This document shows, piece by piece, positions 28,571 through 40,132 of a stretch of DNA of 64,000 bases (the first letter of the stretch is position 1; each line of letters starts with the position of its first letter). The position numbers and the translations under genes were made by a program. The notes beneath the pieces were generated by a model that searched no databases, was not told where the DNA came from, and saw only the letters and a program-made list of their open reading frames with translations. This DNA comes from Carettochelys insculpta (lineage: Eukaryota; Chordata; Testudines; Carettochelyidae), in contig NC_134138.1 of the NCBI RefSeq assembly GCF_033958435.1, positions 29,852,598-29,916,597 of the forward strand, read 5' to 3'.

Positions 28571-29100
28571 GTCACTGTCCACTTTTTCCCTTTTCAGAGA
28601 TCCCTTATTTGTTTCTAGTGCCACCTTGAAGGGCACAAGAGAAACACCATATAAGAAAGGGAAAACAGGTAAGGGGCTCCTCCTGAAGGCAAACTCCAAG
28701 GCAAACTCCCTGTTAGCTGCTCACAGGGTTCGCTGGGGCGGCCTTCTTATAGAGCTGCTAGCTGGTTAGGCCTGGCTCAAGCCCTTTGCCTCCAAACTAA
28801 ACAGCCCTTGAACACCCACCTGGAAGGAAGCTCTCCCAATTCACACCTTGCAAACTTGCCAAACTGCCATACATGCTTTCCAGCTGCCCCTCTTTGTAAA
28901 ACAGATGCTCAGGCACACAGGCAGCTATTCAAACTGCCCCTCTCTACAAAATCAAACAAATGCACAGACAAGAAATTCAACCCACCAGCTCACAACACAG
29001 TCCCCCAAATGCCACACTCACCTGAGCTCCTCGAGAATGCTTTCCCAGGCAAACTCCCTGTCAGCTGCTCCTGTTTGCTCTTAGCTGGTCTTGTTTGCTT

Positions 29101-29487
29101 ATCCTGTTAATGGTAAACTAGGAAATACTTCACAGTGTGCAAAGTAGGTTGAGCAATAGGATCGGTTGCTGCTGCACTCTGCCTTGAACTCTCTGGCAGT
29201 GGTCTGCTTGTGTGCCTGGATTAATTCCAGGCAAATCAGTGAAGTTGCACTGTATTCTGCAACTGGCAAACTTGAAGTCTTATTTAGCTTTCCAGAATTG
29301 TTCCAAGCTTTCTTTGACTTCAGTCTGAGAAGTGGTACTGTTTCAATCAAACCAACCCATAGAATTTATCCAGCATGCTGAAGCCTAAAGGCGCATAATT
29401 CAGAGCAAGTCACCCTCAGTGGGAGAATGAAGTTTGGTGCCAACATGCCTTCTGAAGGGGGCTATCAAATCTGAAGTGTTACACAGG
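29101..29487. other. Sequence between CR1 and Harbinger copy 1
   Basis: Nearly 400 bases without a recognised feature. It includes the AGG target duplication (29485-29487) of the next element. Confidence 0.5.
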
Positions 29488-29845
29488 GGCTACGTCTACA
29501 TGTGAACGCTACATCGAAGTAGCTTATTTCGATGTAGCGACATCGAAATAGGCTATTTCGACGAATAACGTCTACACATCCTCCAGGGCTGGCAACGTCG
29601 ACCTTCAACGCCAACGCTGCGCAGTACCACATCGAAATAGGCGCTGCGCGGGAACATCTACACGCCAAAGTAGCACACATCGAAATAAGGGTGCCAGGAA
29701 CAGCTGCAGACAGGGTCACAGGGCGGACTAGCGCTTCTGGGGCAACAGCTAGCCGCTCCCTTAAAGGGCCCCTCCCAGACACATGCAGCCTGCACAGCAC
29801 GCGGTCTGCAGAGCCATAGGCACGCACACCTCGAGCGACACAGTC

Positions 29846-31213
29846 ATGGACCCCCAGCAGCAGCAGCAGCAGCCAGAGGTCCACCCAGCCACCCCTGTAG
29901 GAGCAGTGCTCGCCCTGCTCCATGCCATGCAGGAGGCAGCTGAGCACCTCCTTGCCACAGAGGAGGAGCTGCCCGCAGGGGAGGAGGACGCAACCCCCAA
30001 TCCTGCAGCACCCCGCCCCCGCCCGCTGCACACGCCGCTGGCTGTGGAGCTACCCCACGAGCACCGACTGGTGGGAGCTGCTGGTGCTCGGAGAGTGGGA
30101 CGACGACCTCTGGCTCCAGAACTTTCGCATGAGCCGGCAGACGTTTCTGGAGCTATGCCAGTGGCTCACCCCTGCACTCAGGCACCAGGACACGGCCATG
30201 CGGTGTGCCCTCAGCGTCAAGAAATGGGTCGGCATCGCTGTCTGGAAGCTGGCCACTCAGGACAGCTACCGATCTGTGGGCCAGCAGTTTGGCGTCAGCA
30301 AGGCCACCGTCGGGACTGTCCTCATGGAGGTAAGAGGACCCACGGGGGGAGAGGGAGGCAGCCCTGGCAGGGGAGGGGAGGGGGGCCCTGGCAGGGGAGG
30401 GCCACACACAACCTGCACACCCCTCATTGGTGCTCTCCCATGTGCTTCCCCTGCAGGTCGTCCGTGCCATCAATGCCATGCTCCTCCACAGGCTCATGAG
30501 GCTTGGGGACCCGGATGCCGCCATCGTGGGCTTTGCCACCCTGGGCTTCCCCAGTTGCTTCGGGGCTCTGGATGGGACTCACATCCCCATCCGCGCCCCA
30601 GAACACAGTGGAGGACGCTACTTAAACAGGAAGGGCTACCACTCAGTGGTCCTCCAGGCCTTGGTGGACAGCCGGGGCCATTTCCTGGACATTTATGTGG
30701 GCTGGCCTGGCAGCACCCACGACGCCCGGGTATTCTGGAACTCAGGCCTGTGCTGCCGGCTGGAGGCGGGGACCTACATCCCCCAGCGGGAGATCCCTGT
30801 GGGGGACACCACCATGCCCCTCTGCGTCATCACAGATGTGGCATACCCCCTCCGGCCCTGGCTCATGCACCCGTACATGAGCCATCTGTCCGCCAGCCAG
30901 GAGCGCTTCAACCAGTGCCTGAACCACGCGCTCCAGGTGGTGGAGCGCACATTTGGGCGCCTCAAAGGACGCTGGAGGTGTCTCCTCACCTGCCTTGATG
31001 CAGGGCCCCACCAACATCCCCCAGATTGTGGGCGCATGCAGCGCTCTACACAACCTTGTGGAGAGCAAGGGGGAGGCCTCCTTTCAGGGCTGGGCTGTGG
31101 AGGCCGGCAGGGCTGATGTGCAGCCACCTGCTGCCCCCAGTCGCCAGATGGACCCCGAAGGGACCCGGGTCCGGGAGGCCCTGCGGGCCCAGTTTGATGA
31201 GGCCACGGGGTGA
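29846..31213 (+). pseudogene. Harbinger DDE transposase, copy 1 (two exons, frameshifted)
   Basis: Encodes the enzyme that would excise and insert the element. Exon 1 ends at 30329 before GTAAGA, and exon 2 starts at 30457 after CCCTGCAG; the junction is in phase. Exon 1 has the helix-turn-helix region (LWLQNFRMSRQTFLELCQWL, YRSVGQQFGVSKATV). Exon 2 has the triad: Asp at 30571-30573 (ALDGTHIPI), Asp at 30721-30723 (STHDARVF) and Glu at 30943-30945 (VVERTFGRLKGRW), all intact. An extra G in 31003-31005, absent from copy 2, shifts the last 70 codons. The leader beginning MDPQQQQQQPEVHP at 29846 is in a different frame from the helix-turn-helix region; the catalytic frame itself is open from an ATG at 29922. 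A poly(A) signal AATAAA lies at 31318-31323. Confidence 0.88.
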
Positions 31214-31317
31214 GCACTGGCAGACCCCCCACTGCCCCGCTCCATCCTCCACAACACTCCCTGCCCCTACGCCCACACCACAGAGCACCCAAGAGCACCC
31301 CCCCCACTTTTCTTGTA

Positions 31318-31323
31318 AATAAA
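31318..31323 (+). terminator. Poly(A) signal of the copy 1 transposase
   Basis: AATAAA about 105 bases after the transposase stop, equivalent to the signal at 61162-61167 of copy 2. Confidence 0.65.
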
Positions 31324-31606
31324 AGCAGACAGTTGTTCGTCAACTCAAATATCTTTAGAACTCTTATTATTATTATCAACAAGACTAACTATTTACAGGG
31401 AAAATCTAACTTTTATGTGTGTGTATATATATTATAAATAGGGATAAGATGAAAGGGGAAGACAAGGAAGGGGAGAATTATTTACATGGGGGGGGTAAGG
31501 ATCAGCATTGTAATGGGTCAAATATACAAACTATTTACAATAAACAAACTTAAAACTGGGGGGAATATACACAAAGGAGGGATGCCACATCCTGGGACCC
31601 ACACCC

Positions 31607-33604
31607 CTAAAGTCCAGTGCTGGGAGTGGGCAGCCAGGATCCCCACCTCGGCCTCAGCCCTGGCCGGGGCTGGCTGGGGGTCAGGCGGACCGGGAGATAC
31701 GGCTGGCAAGTGTCAGCTGGCCCCAGGTCCCCCTCAGCGGAAGGGCCCTCTGTGGCGGGTGGCGGTGTGATGGCGGACGGTGCAGCGACTGGAGCAGTGG
31801 GTGGAGCAGGCAGGGCGGGCGCAGCGGCGGCCGGCGCGGCATGGGAGGCCAGGTAGTCCACGATACGGTTGAAGGTCTGCATGTAGGACCCCCATACCTC
31901 CTGGTGCCAGGCCAGCGCCCGCTCCTGCAGCTGGAGGTGGCGTTCCTCCACCCGCAGCCACTGCTTCCTGACCTCCAGCTGCCGACGGTGGAGGGCCAGC
32001 AGCTGGGGGTCCGTCGCCGTCGGCTGGTGGTGCTGGGTCTGCCGTCTTCCCCGCCATGGGGCCGGTTGGTCCTCCACCGAGGGGCTGGCCTGGAGTGATG
32101 GCCCTGGAGGGCTGTCCGGGACCACTTACGCCTCGCCGGCGCTCTCCGGTCTTTCCGATGGTGCAGCTACAGAACACAGGAGGGGGGGAAGAAGAGTGGA
32201 GACAGCCGTTAGTGTGGGCCCCGAGCCGTGGCCCTTGTCCCCCCACCCCTCTGCTGCAGGTTCCCCATCCCTGGGAGATGCTGCTGTGATGGGGTTCAGG
32301 GGTCCCCCTGCACTGCACCCCATCCGCTGGCAGGAGTGACTCGCAACTCAGCAGGTACAACAGGAGGTTTATTAGGCAACAGATGCCCAGTTTCTCCCAG
32401 AAGCGACAGTACAGCAGTCAGAGACAGTCCTTCCAACCCGTCCTGGGGAGAAGACCCCGAGGGGTGCCCCTCTGGGGTGTAGCTTTCCCCCTCCTCAGGC
32501 TGGCTGCCTTCTAGCTCTCCCTGCCCCTAGCCTCTAACTGCCGCCCCGATTCAAACCCAGCTCGGCTCCTCCCTCCTCTTTGTTCAGGGCAGAGGTGTTA
32601 CCTGCCAGTTGTAGCCCCAGGGTCATCCTTAGCCACTGGGAGCTATTCAGCTTGTTTCTCATATCTAGCCTGAGTCTCGCATTTGCACTCCCCCCACTCC
32701 ATCACATGCTGCTGCTGCTGCTGCTGCTGGGTGTCCCACCCCCTCCCCCTGGGGGACCCTAGAGGTTCCGCTCCCCCCAGCCCTGGGGATGGGGCATGGC
32801 ACTGTTGTGCTGCGGGGGGGCAGGGGCTGATGCACTCTTCTGAGGGACATGCCACTGCTGTCCTTGGGGCCATGGTCATCTGGGCATGTGGAGGGCCCTG
32901 GTCATATCTATTAACCCCGCCCCTCAACCCCAGGGGTGTGCACCAGGGGGGGTACATACCTGACGGTCCACTCCCACGGTCGGGGGACACCCGGGGCGGG
33001 CGGATGCCCGGCTGGAGCTCCGCGATGGGATGGCGATCCTCAGGCTGGCGTCGCTGGAGGAGGACTTCCCCTCCTCCTCCTCCTGCTCTGGTGCCCCAGG
33101 GGTGGGCTCCTGGGGGGGGCCCTGGGGTGCGGGGCTTACCTCTGGGGTGGACTCCGCCTCCGGGGCCTGCTGGGGCTCCTCGGCCGAGGTATCAAGAGTG
33201 GCCGGAGGGGAGGAGGTGTGCCGGGGGCCCAGGATGTCCCTGAGCTCCCTGTAAAAGGGGCAAGTGACGGGGGCGGCCCCAGATCGGCTGGCCGCATCCC
33301 GGGCCCAGGCGTAATCCTGCCGCAGCTCCTTCACTTTACTCCGGACATAATCCAGAGTGCTGGCAGGGAGACCACGGGTGGCCAGGCCCTCGGCCAGCTG
33401 AGTGAACACATCCGCGTTCCGCCTCTTGCTCCCCATTACCTGGAGCACCTCCTCCTCGCTCCAGAGCCCCAGCAGGTCCCGAAGCTCGGTCTTCGTCCAG
33501 GAGCGGCCCTGCTGCCGCTTCCCCGCCTGGCTGATGGGCTGGGAGCCCTGGCTCCCCTTGGGGTGGGTCCCCTGGGGGCGCTTAGGGGGCTGGCGTGTGG
33601 CCAT
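31607..33604 (-). pseudogene. Harbinger Myb/SANT-like accessory protein, copy 1 (two exons, broken)
   Basis: Accessory proteins of this kind in Harbinger elements bind the transposon ends and help the transposase enter the nucleus. The start is ATG at 33602-33604. Residues about 35-103 form a Myb/SANT-like trihelix domain with Trp36 and Trp48 (RSWTKTELRDLLGLWSEEE) and VRSKVKELRQDY. A Pro/Glu-rich linker follows, then an acidic EQEEEEG tract. Exon 1 ends at 32960 (donor GTATGT on the complement) and exon 2 starts at 32166 (acceptor TTCTGTAG). Exon 2 encodes a coiled coil (LEVRKQWLRVEERHLQLQER). Breaks: a 2-base length difference from copy 2 just before the donor and an in-frame TAA (32126-32128) where copy 2 has TCA. 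A solo LTR sits in the intron. Confidence 0.8.
32285..32706 (-). mobile_element. Solo LTR, 422 bp, inside copy 1 intron
   Basis: Begins TGTGATGGGG and ends ACTCCATCACA, so the edges are TG...CA with an imperfect 11-base inverted repeat. TGCTGC flanks both sides (32279-32284, 32707-32712), a 6-bp target duplication. Copy 2 lacks it at the same place. On the minus strand AATAAA (complement of 32368-32373) lies about 85 bases before the end, as in an R/U5 region, so the LTR is minus-oriented. No internal retroviral genes remain. The class is uncertain; a 6-bp duplication is typical of several ERV groups. Confidence 0.8.
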
Positions 33605-34037
33605 CGCAGCTGCGGGGGGGTGTCTGTGGCAGCTCAGGGACGTGCAGGCTGGCTGCGTGTCTGGGCTGCCGCCTGCACGTTCTCTCAGCTTCCTGCACAG
33701 GGAGGGGGCAGGGAGCTTTAAGGGGCCGCTCCACGCGGCCACCATCGAGCTCAGGGGCTGGAGACAGCGTCTCTCAACCCCTCAGCTGATGGCCGCCATG
33801 GAGGACCCCGCAATTTCAATGTTGCAGGACACGCAACGACTGCACGTTACCTACTTCGACGTTGAACGTCGAAGTAGGGCGCTATTCCCATCCCCTCATG
33901 GGGTTAGTGACTTCGACGTCTTGCCGCCTAACGTCGATGTTAACTTTGAAATAGCACCCAACACGTGTAGCCGTGACGGGCGCTATTTCGAAGTTGGCGC
34001 CGCTACTTCAAAGTAGCGTGCACGTGTAGACGCGGCT

Positions 34038-34870
34038 AGGAAGTGCTCTGTATGTGCCGTCAGCATGTGGCAGGATGGTAGTTTTGCATCCTGAAAATAC
34101 TTGCAAATGAGCTGCAGTGCTTTTTACGTAAAAAGCACTGCACCAAATGAGCTCCACAACATATTCTGTGATACAATAAATGCAATGAGTCACTAAAGTG
34201 CATCGATGTCATTTACTGTGTGAAATATATGGCTATACTTAATTCACTCTAAATAAAGAGCTATAGTAGTTCTGTCTTTGTTCTCTCATTGTTTTATGTG
34301 CTGAGCTGGCAATAATACCGGTTTTCTTTTCCTATACAGCATCATTAGGGCCCAGCTGATAACTTGAAGCTATTTGCATCAGTCCACACCAGTTCCAGAC
34401 TGGCAATTTACAAGGGGTTAATATCTGGGTTTGGAGAGTGATCCAAGGCAAAATATTGCTCTGCCAAAGCATGTGCTTGAGGAAATTCAAAGTAGTGCTC
34501 ATTGATTTGTCCATCTTATTGGCTGTAAGTTACATTTCGTGCAGGAAGTTTTCCACTAATAGATCAAGAGCTCTGCACAGAAAATAAGTCAAGTGTGTTA
34601 AAACATTGTGTTTTCATTTAGAAAATGAATGTCTCCATCAGAGTTGTTTCCTCCACAGGAATTTGTTTACGGGTTGCATTGCATCCGCATTTCCTGTCGC
34701 ACAGATAAATAAGTGCCAGGATGGTTTGAAGGTTGTTGTGCAGATTCATTTTAAACATAGAAGGATGGTTATTTTTTCCTTCTGATGAGTGTCTGTGCAG
34801 AGGAGTGGGCCTTTTTTTGAAGTCTTTGACGCTGGTGTACTTGGATTCCTCTGCTTAGATTAACATATTG
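34038..34870. other. Intergenic sequence
   Basis: No repeat or gene recognised. 34560-34790 is complex, low-repeat sequence. Confidence 0.4.
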
Positions 34871-35014
34871 TGGAGCATAAGCTTTCATGGGCAAAGAAGT
34901 GGGTCTTTGCCCAGGAAAGCTTATGCTCCAGAGTATCAGTTAGTCTATAAGGTGCCACAGGACTTCTTGTTGTTTTTGAAGATACAGACTAACTCGGCTA
35001 CCTCTCTGATACTC
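34871..35014 (+). mobile_element. Short element with inverted arms, related tail
   Basis: TGGAGCATAAGCTTTC...GGGCAAAGA is followed by its near-exact complement TCTTTGCCC...GAAAGCTTATGCTCCA, forming a hairpin at about 34871-34930. After it comes AAGGTGCCACAGGACTTCTTG and a tail ACAGACTAACTCGGCTACCT. Same layout as 17851 and 40133. Possibly Penelope-like (inference). Confidence 0.65.
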
Positions 35015-38000
35015 TGCTTAGATTAGGAATCCTCCTTTTTCGTACTATGCACTTATACCATCTCTAATTTACACCCAATATTAGCGCTTGAGCAAATTCT
35101 GTATGAATGGTGAACGCCGCATAAGTTCACTGTCTTGTTAACAAAATACACTTAGCAATGCAGCAGAAGGTTTGCCAATGGTCATCTAGAAGTAGGACAG
35201 GCAGCAGCTTATCTACAGTATAATGTAATTATTTTCAGAGCTGATAGGCAGTTTGGACTGGGCAGTGGAGAAGAGGCTGCTGGATAAGAACTTTATGGCA
35301 TTGGTGCTCCTGGGAGTCTGAATTCTCATAACTGCACTTCCAAGCTGCAAACTTGGAACAGTTTCCTGTCAGCGTGTGAGACTTTGCAATTTTGGAGTGA
35401 AAGTCCCCCCCTCCTTATTTTTAATTTGTTTCAGTGACCTGTGTATGTGATAGATAATCTCCGCCCCTACATCTGAGGTGTGCTGGTAAAATGATGGCTG
35501 ACGATGCCCCAAGAAAATTTTAGGGGCCAGTTTTACTTGTATGTCCCAGCTGCTTAGTGCCACTCTGGTAACACAAAGCAGCTGTAAATTCAGTTTAACG
35601 GTCTGGTTAAACAGGGTTGATGGCTGCTTTGCATCAGCTACAGCATACTGATGAGTCGGATCCTAGATGTTTAATAGCTGGTATAGCCTCTCTGAGGCTG
35701 GTAACCCACCCTTGCAGGGAAATTGACTCCTTGCAAGGGCTCTTCCATTTACGACTGTGTTAATTAAGCATCCAGAAATATTCTACTATTATTGGTATTG
35801 GGCTGCTGTATCCTATTTTTTGTTTGCAGGGTGACACCAATGCGCAGGCAGGAGAGTGCTGAGCGACCAAATCTAGACAGAGAACTAACCCTCACTGTCT
35901 CTCTGCCCTTTGTTCTCCCCCTTTCCCTGCAGCACTAAACTGCTGCCCTAGCCTCCTGTGTCTCCAAAGTGCTCATGCTTCAGAGATTGGGCCCCTCGTC
36001 ACTTTCTCTGCCCTTGCTGCTGGGCAGCACAGAACCAGGAGCCCAGTGAGATGGGAGGTTTCAGGGAGGGCTTTGACTCTGCTTCGCAATCTCACTGGTA
36101 TTTAAAATATGTCCATGAGAAGGGAGGGAATGTGCAGATAGTGTCACAGACAGACCCCCATTATCTGAGCAGGTGAAGGGCGAGGGATGGGACCGCACAC
36201 AAAAGGCAGAAATAAAAGGGAGGCTGCATTCTTCCTCTGATTATGTGTGCCTGGTGGGAGCAGTCCTCCTAGAACCACACAACCTCCCCTTCCTGTATAA
36301 TGGGCTCACGCTCTCACTAGAACTCTGAACAGATGGAGCTACACAGGGATGTAGTGGGGAAGTGCCACAAGTCTCTGGCCCAGCTTACCTCCTCGGAGGG
36401 AATCCATACAGCTTGGAGCTGTGACATTTCTCTAGGTCCCTTCCATTGCTGCCTCTGAATGGCCACTGGGGACAGGAAAGGACCCAACCCAGGACAGCAC
36501 AGTGGATATTCAAGCCACTCTGCCAGCCGGAGATGGGCCTGTAGTCCAGCCTCCACCTCTGCAGACATGTTTACCTTTTCCCTCTCTCTGCACAATGCAG
36601 ACATGGGCTGAAGGGAGCAACACAAGGCAGGGAAGGGCATAGGGCACAGACCGGTCCTCAACAGTGTCATTTCTCTGCAGGCTCTAACCCAATTTTCATC
36701 ACTGTAGCATCCAGGCCCCATTTGTGCACTGCATGGCGTGACTGACGTGAGTCACATGGGGGGCATTCTTTCTCTCATCCTCTTCGCTGAGGGTGGGCTT
36801 TGTTGGGTTTCATTAAATGTCCTCACTGCTCTGTGTTTATGTTGGGGAAGCCCACGCCAATGATAGTTACCACCTTCCTATTTGCTGACAACCAGGTGCC
36901 CACCCCCTCTTCCTTCTGAGGCCCTGACTCTGCTCCACCTCTTCCCCCAAGATTCCCTCCCCTGCTTCGCCTCTCTTATCCCAGGTCCCACCCCCACTCA
37001 CCCCCTTCCCCCCTCACCCTCTCTTGTTCATGTCTCTGACCCTCCTGTTTCTTTGTAGCTGGATGCTCACCACCTCTCTTCCCCCGATTTATCCTCCCCT
37101 CCCCACTCCCCTGCCCCAGGCTCCTTCTGCTCCAGAGCAGCCAGACAGTCTGCCTGCCCGTGAGGTGCAGGCCGAAGGCAGCCATGGCTGAGCTGTGCCT
37201 GGCACCAGTTGATGACCATCCGCCTGCTTTCCCCTCCCTCGTGGCCATTACGCACATGCATTTGCATGCGTGCAAACACACACCCGGTAACTGGGCTTCG
37301 GGTGAATGGAGGCTGCCAGGTCCCACCTTTGACTGGACTCTCTGGTCAAAACCCAAGCATCTGACAACACTAGGAGGAAGAGCACCTTGGATGTGCAGCA
37401 GAAACTGGTGACGTCTGGGACAAACTTTGCTTGGATTTTGTATCCTTTTCCTTCACCTTCCTTTTGCCTTTTTGCACCGTCTGCTGTTCAGACTGTATCA
37501 TCATCGGCATGGAGAAAGCATCTAGCACATTCCGCCTGCCTCGGCAGCTGTAAATAGTAAATAATTGCAATAATCATTCCGTAATGGAGCACTTCCTCTC
37601 CCGCTCTTGTCTACTTGGGAGCACTGAAATTTGCTTGCGTATCCAGATTTTCTAAAGAGCTCAGCTCCTCTTTATCCACCTAAAGAAGGGCCAGGTGCTC
37701 GGAAGTGCTCAGCATGTAGCTGCCACTGTGAGGTCACTTCTGGCCAAGTTTTCAAACCCAGCATGCTGAATTCTTCTGGAAATCCATGAGTGCCTTGGAA
37801 CAGTGATAGTCATTTAGGATATGTTTGTACAGTGCCTCGCACAATGGGGTCCAGCCTGACTGTGGCCTTTAGGTGCTACCTCAGTATAAAGGTTAAACAA
37901 TCATAGTTTTTTCAATTTTGGTACCTTGTTGAGAATTGAGGTCATTGGAAAATCTGGGCCATAGGGTGCTTGGGCTGACCCTCTTCCAGATCTCAGAGCT

Positions 38001-38310
38001 GCCTATCATTAACCCTATGGCTCAAGCTTCCCCAATAAAATCACCCATTTTGTGATTATCCAAGAGGGTTGATTATTGAGAAACATTGAAATTCTTCAGG
38101 TGAAGGTGCTAAGGAAGCAAAGCGTGTTGTTATTCATGCTTATTGTCTTCCAAGCATGCAAAGAAGCTGTTCACTTGGTTGCAATGATCAGGTAGAAATG
38201 AGTACACAGTGTGCCTATTAACAGATAAATCTTCTTTCAACCCTCTGTTTTTTGAAGGCTTTTTGTTCACACAAAAATGGAGTTATTAGGAATGCACCTA
38301 GAACAGAGTC

Positions 38311-38342
<32 letters not shown>

Positions 38343-39122
38343 AAAGGGAGGTTGGAAGTTTAACCTTCCATTTCTTGACAGTGTCTGATCAAAGACAATG
38401 ATGGGCAATGATGCAAAAGAATTGTTCCTGTTCTGACTGGCAGATTTGCTGCTGTAGTACAGCTGGCAGAGAAAGCTAGAGAAGCTGCCTGCACACCTAC
38501 CATTGCATCTGTGTGTGCTCTGTGCTTGGTACCTGTACTTGTCTGTTGCGGGAGGTGCTGGAGGAGATGCTCACTAGCCAGCCGTGAGAGTGGGGAGATA
38601 ACACACTCTGCTTCCCAAGCAACTTAATACTGTCTCTTGTCATGCAACAGGTTGGGTACAAATGCAACCTGAATGAAATCATGTAAGCAGCTGCACTATA
38701 GCAATTCCTGATCACTGACTCAGAAATCTTGGATTGTCCTTTCTGGCCGAGTGGTTTGGCTTTCTTTTAACTTGAGAAGGTTGTCCAGCACTTGAAAGTG
38801 GCTTCATTTGATGCACAGAGGTGTTGTGAAAGGAGAGGGCTTAGGTAGCAATCTGATCATTGTTCTGAGCTCATCAATGAACTGTTACACCTCAGTGTTC
38901 TGTCTGGTGAGCCCTGGTGCTGAATGACTAGGCACATGTTACACTCTTTTTCTCTCTCCATTGCTACAGGAGGCAGCTTGGCCTGGGGAAAGGGCACAGG
39001 AGGGACGGGCCTTTCTGGGGATATCCCAGAGCCCCGTGATTAGAGGACTCACCCAGAAGGTGGGATGCATAGGTTCACGTCCCTGCTGTAGATCAGGCAG
39101 AGTGAGGTCGGACACGCGGTGC
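35015..39122. other. Intergenic sequence
   Basis: No gene supported. It contains one tail repeat at about 37806-37895, a T/G-rich run near 38310-38340 and a possible old repeat at 37650-37740. Purine- and pyrimidine-rich open frames at 36900-37350 look like chance. Confidence 0.4.
37806..37895 (+). repeat. Dispersed amniote tail repeat, partial
   Basis: TTGTACAGTGCCTCGCACAA, TGGGGTCC and GGTGCTACCTCAGTATAAA match the copies at 8822 and 51760. Confidence 0.6.
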
Positions 39123-39415
39123 CAGTGGCGGATTAACATAAGGTCAAAAGGGGCAGTTGCCCCAGCACCCTCAGGTGTGAGAGGCCTCCAGGCTCCATAA
39201 CTCCATTTTGTTTAAACAATTCGCTTTAGTGGAACAAAAGAAACGTCACGTCATTCTTATTTTAAAATTAATTTGTGTAATTTTAGTATGTACCGTGAGT
39301 AATGCTAAGCATGAATAGATTTTAAAGTATGGTGTTACATTAGTATTTGAATATACTAAGGGAGGCCTTGGCACTGTGTTGTCCCAGGGCCCTACCTGTT
39401 TTTAATCCGCCCCTG
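39123..39415. mobile_element. hAT-like nonautonomous element, 8-bp target duplication
   Basis: Left end CAGTGGCGGATTAAC; the complement of the right end is CAGGGGCGGATTAAA. The flanks are CGCGGTGC (39115-39122) and CACAGTGC (39416-39423), matching at 6 of 8 positions; both differences are G-to-A in a former CpG context. 293 bp, AT-rich interior, no gene. Confidence 0.75.
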
Positions 39416-40132
39416 CACAGTGCCCCTATGCTACGCAGTACTGGGGGGAGAAGGGGGGCGTGAGCATAAGTCCCTGTTGTGAGGAAGGTGCCTAACTCCC
39501 AGAGGGAGTTCATGGTTGTGAATTGCAAGCAGAGGGAGGCTCCTAAATACCTATGGGGGGCAGGGCTTGGCCACATTCCTCTCCTCAGCATCTCCTATTG
39601 GCTAGCTTTGGCAGCTCCCCTCTCAGCCTGGCTTTTGTGAGTTCCCCAAGCCTTGTACAGGGTGGGTTATTGCCTTTGGCGTGTGGGCACCATAATGTTA
39701 GGTGTGGCAGCACAGAGACAAAGTTTCCTTTGGGTCCAGCAAGAGGCTTTGCAGAACAATTCTGAACACAGGGTGGTTGTTTTTCTCCCCTGCGGCATGC
39801 CTGGCTGGGGCTCTTTAGATCAGGCAGAGCCAAATGTTTGTCGCCCGAACACTGTCATTTTACAGCTGGCGGCTGCTTGCCTCTGTTCCAGCTGGTGAAG
39901 TACTGTTTTACCTTTGTGACTGCTGACAAGATGGCATTATCTCACACTGGAGAATGACTTTGCCATGCAGCCACTCTGGCTAATGTGTGAGTACAGATGA
40001 TGTTTATGAAAGTGGGGGTAATTTACATATTGCACTGGCTCTGTTACAACCTGTACAATTATCATACACAAATACCATACACTCAATTGCTCCCCTGTCC
40101 TCATAATTAACCACTGAAACTGGATATGAAAG

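Larger units (their letters stand above)
24643..29100 (-). mobile_element. Near full-length CR1 LINE, minus strand
   Basis: About 4.46 kb. On the complement the order is: 5' UTR (about 29100-28571, with repeated GCAAACTCCCTGT), ORF1, ORF2 (endonuclease, reverse transcriptase) and a 3' end with CTCCTGAGGTCCCTTCCA close to a terminal TGATTCTG. CR1 copies are usually strongly 5'-truncated, so a copy with 5' UTR sequence is uncommon. Multiple frame breaks make it inactive. The 5' boundary is approximate and no target duplication was found. Confidence 0.9.
29488..34037 (+). mobile_element. PIF/Harbinger transposon copy 1, two genes, AGG target duplication
   Basis: Ends: GGCTACGTCTACATGTG at the left and, on the complement, AGCCGCGTCTACACGTG at the right. 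The 3-bp repeat AGG flanks it (29485-29487, 34038-34040). It is 4550 bp with, or about 4122 bp without, a solo LTR. The transposase gene runs left to right and the Myb-like gene runs right to left, so the pair is convergent. Both ends have arrays of TATTTCGATGT- and CTTCGACGTT-type motifs and extra copies of the GTCTACAC terminus. Higher GC and CpG content than the flanks and clear ends suggest a fairly recent insertion. Confidence 0.92.

Noticed and set aside
30774..33721. Long open frames on the opposite strands of Harbinger copy 1
   Set aside because: High GC content leaves antisense frames open; the translations are low-complexity Pro/Gly/Arg and have no domain, while the sense frames do.
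36976..37356. Coding gene from the 126-codon minus frame
   Set aside because: Purine-rich low-complexity translation, no splice context or homology that I recognise.
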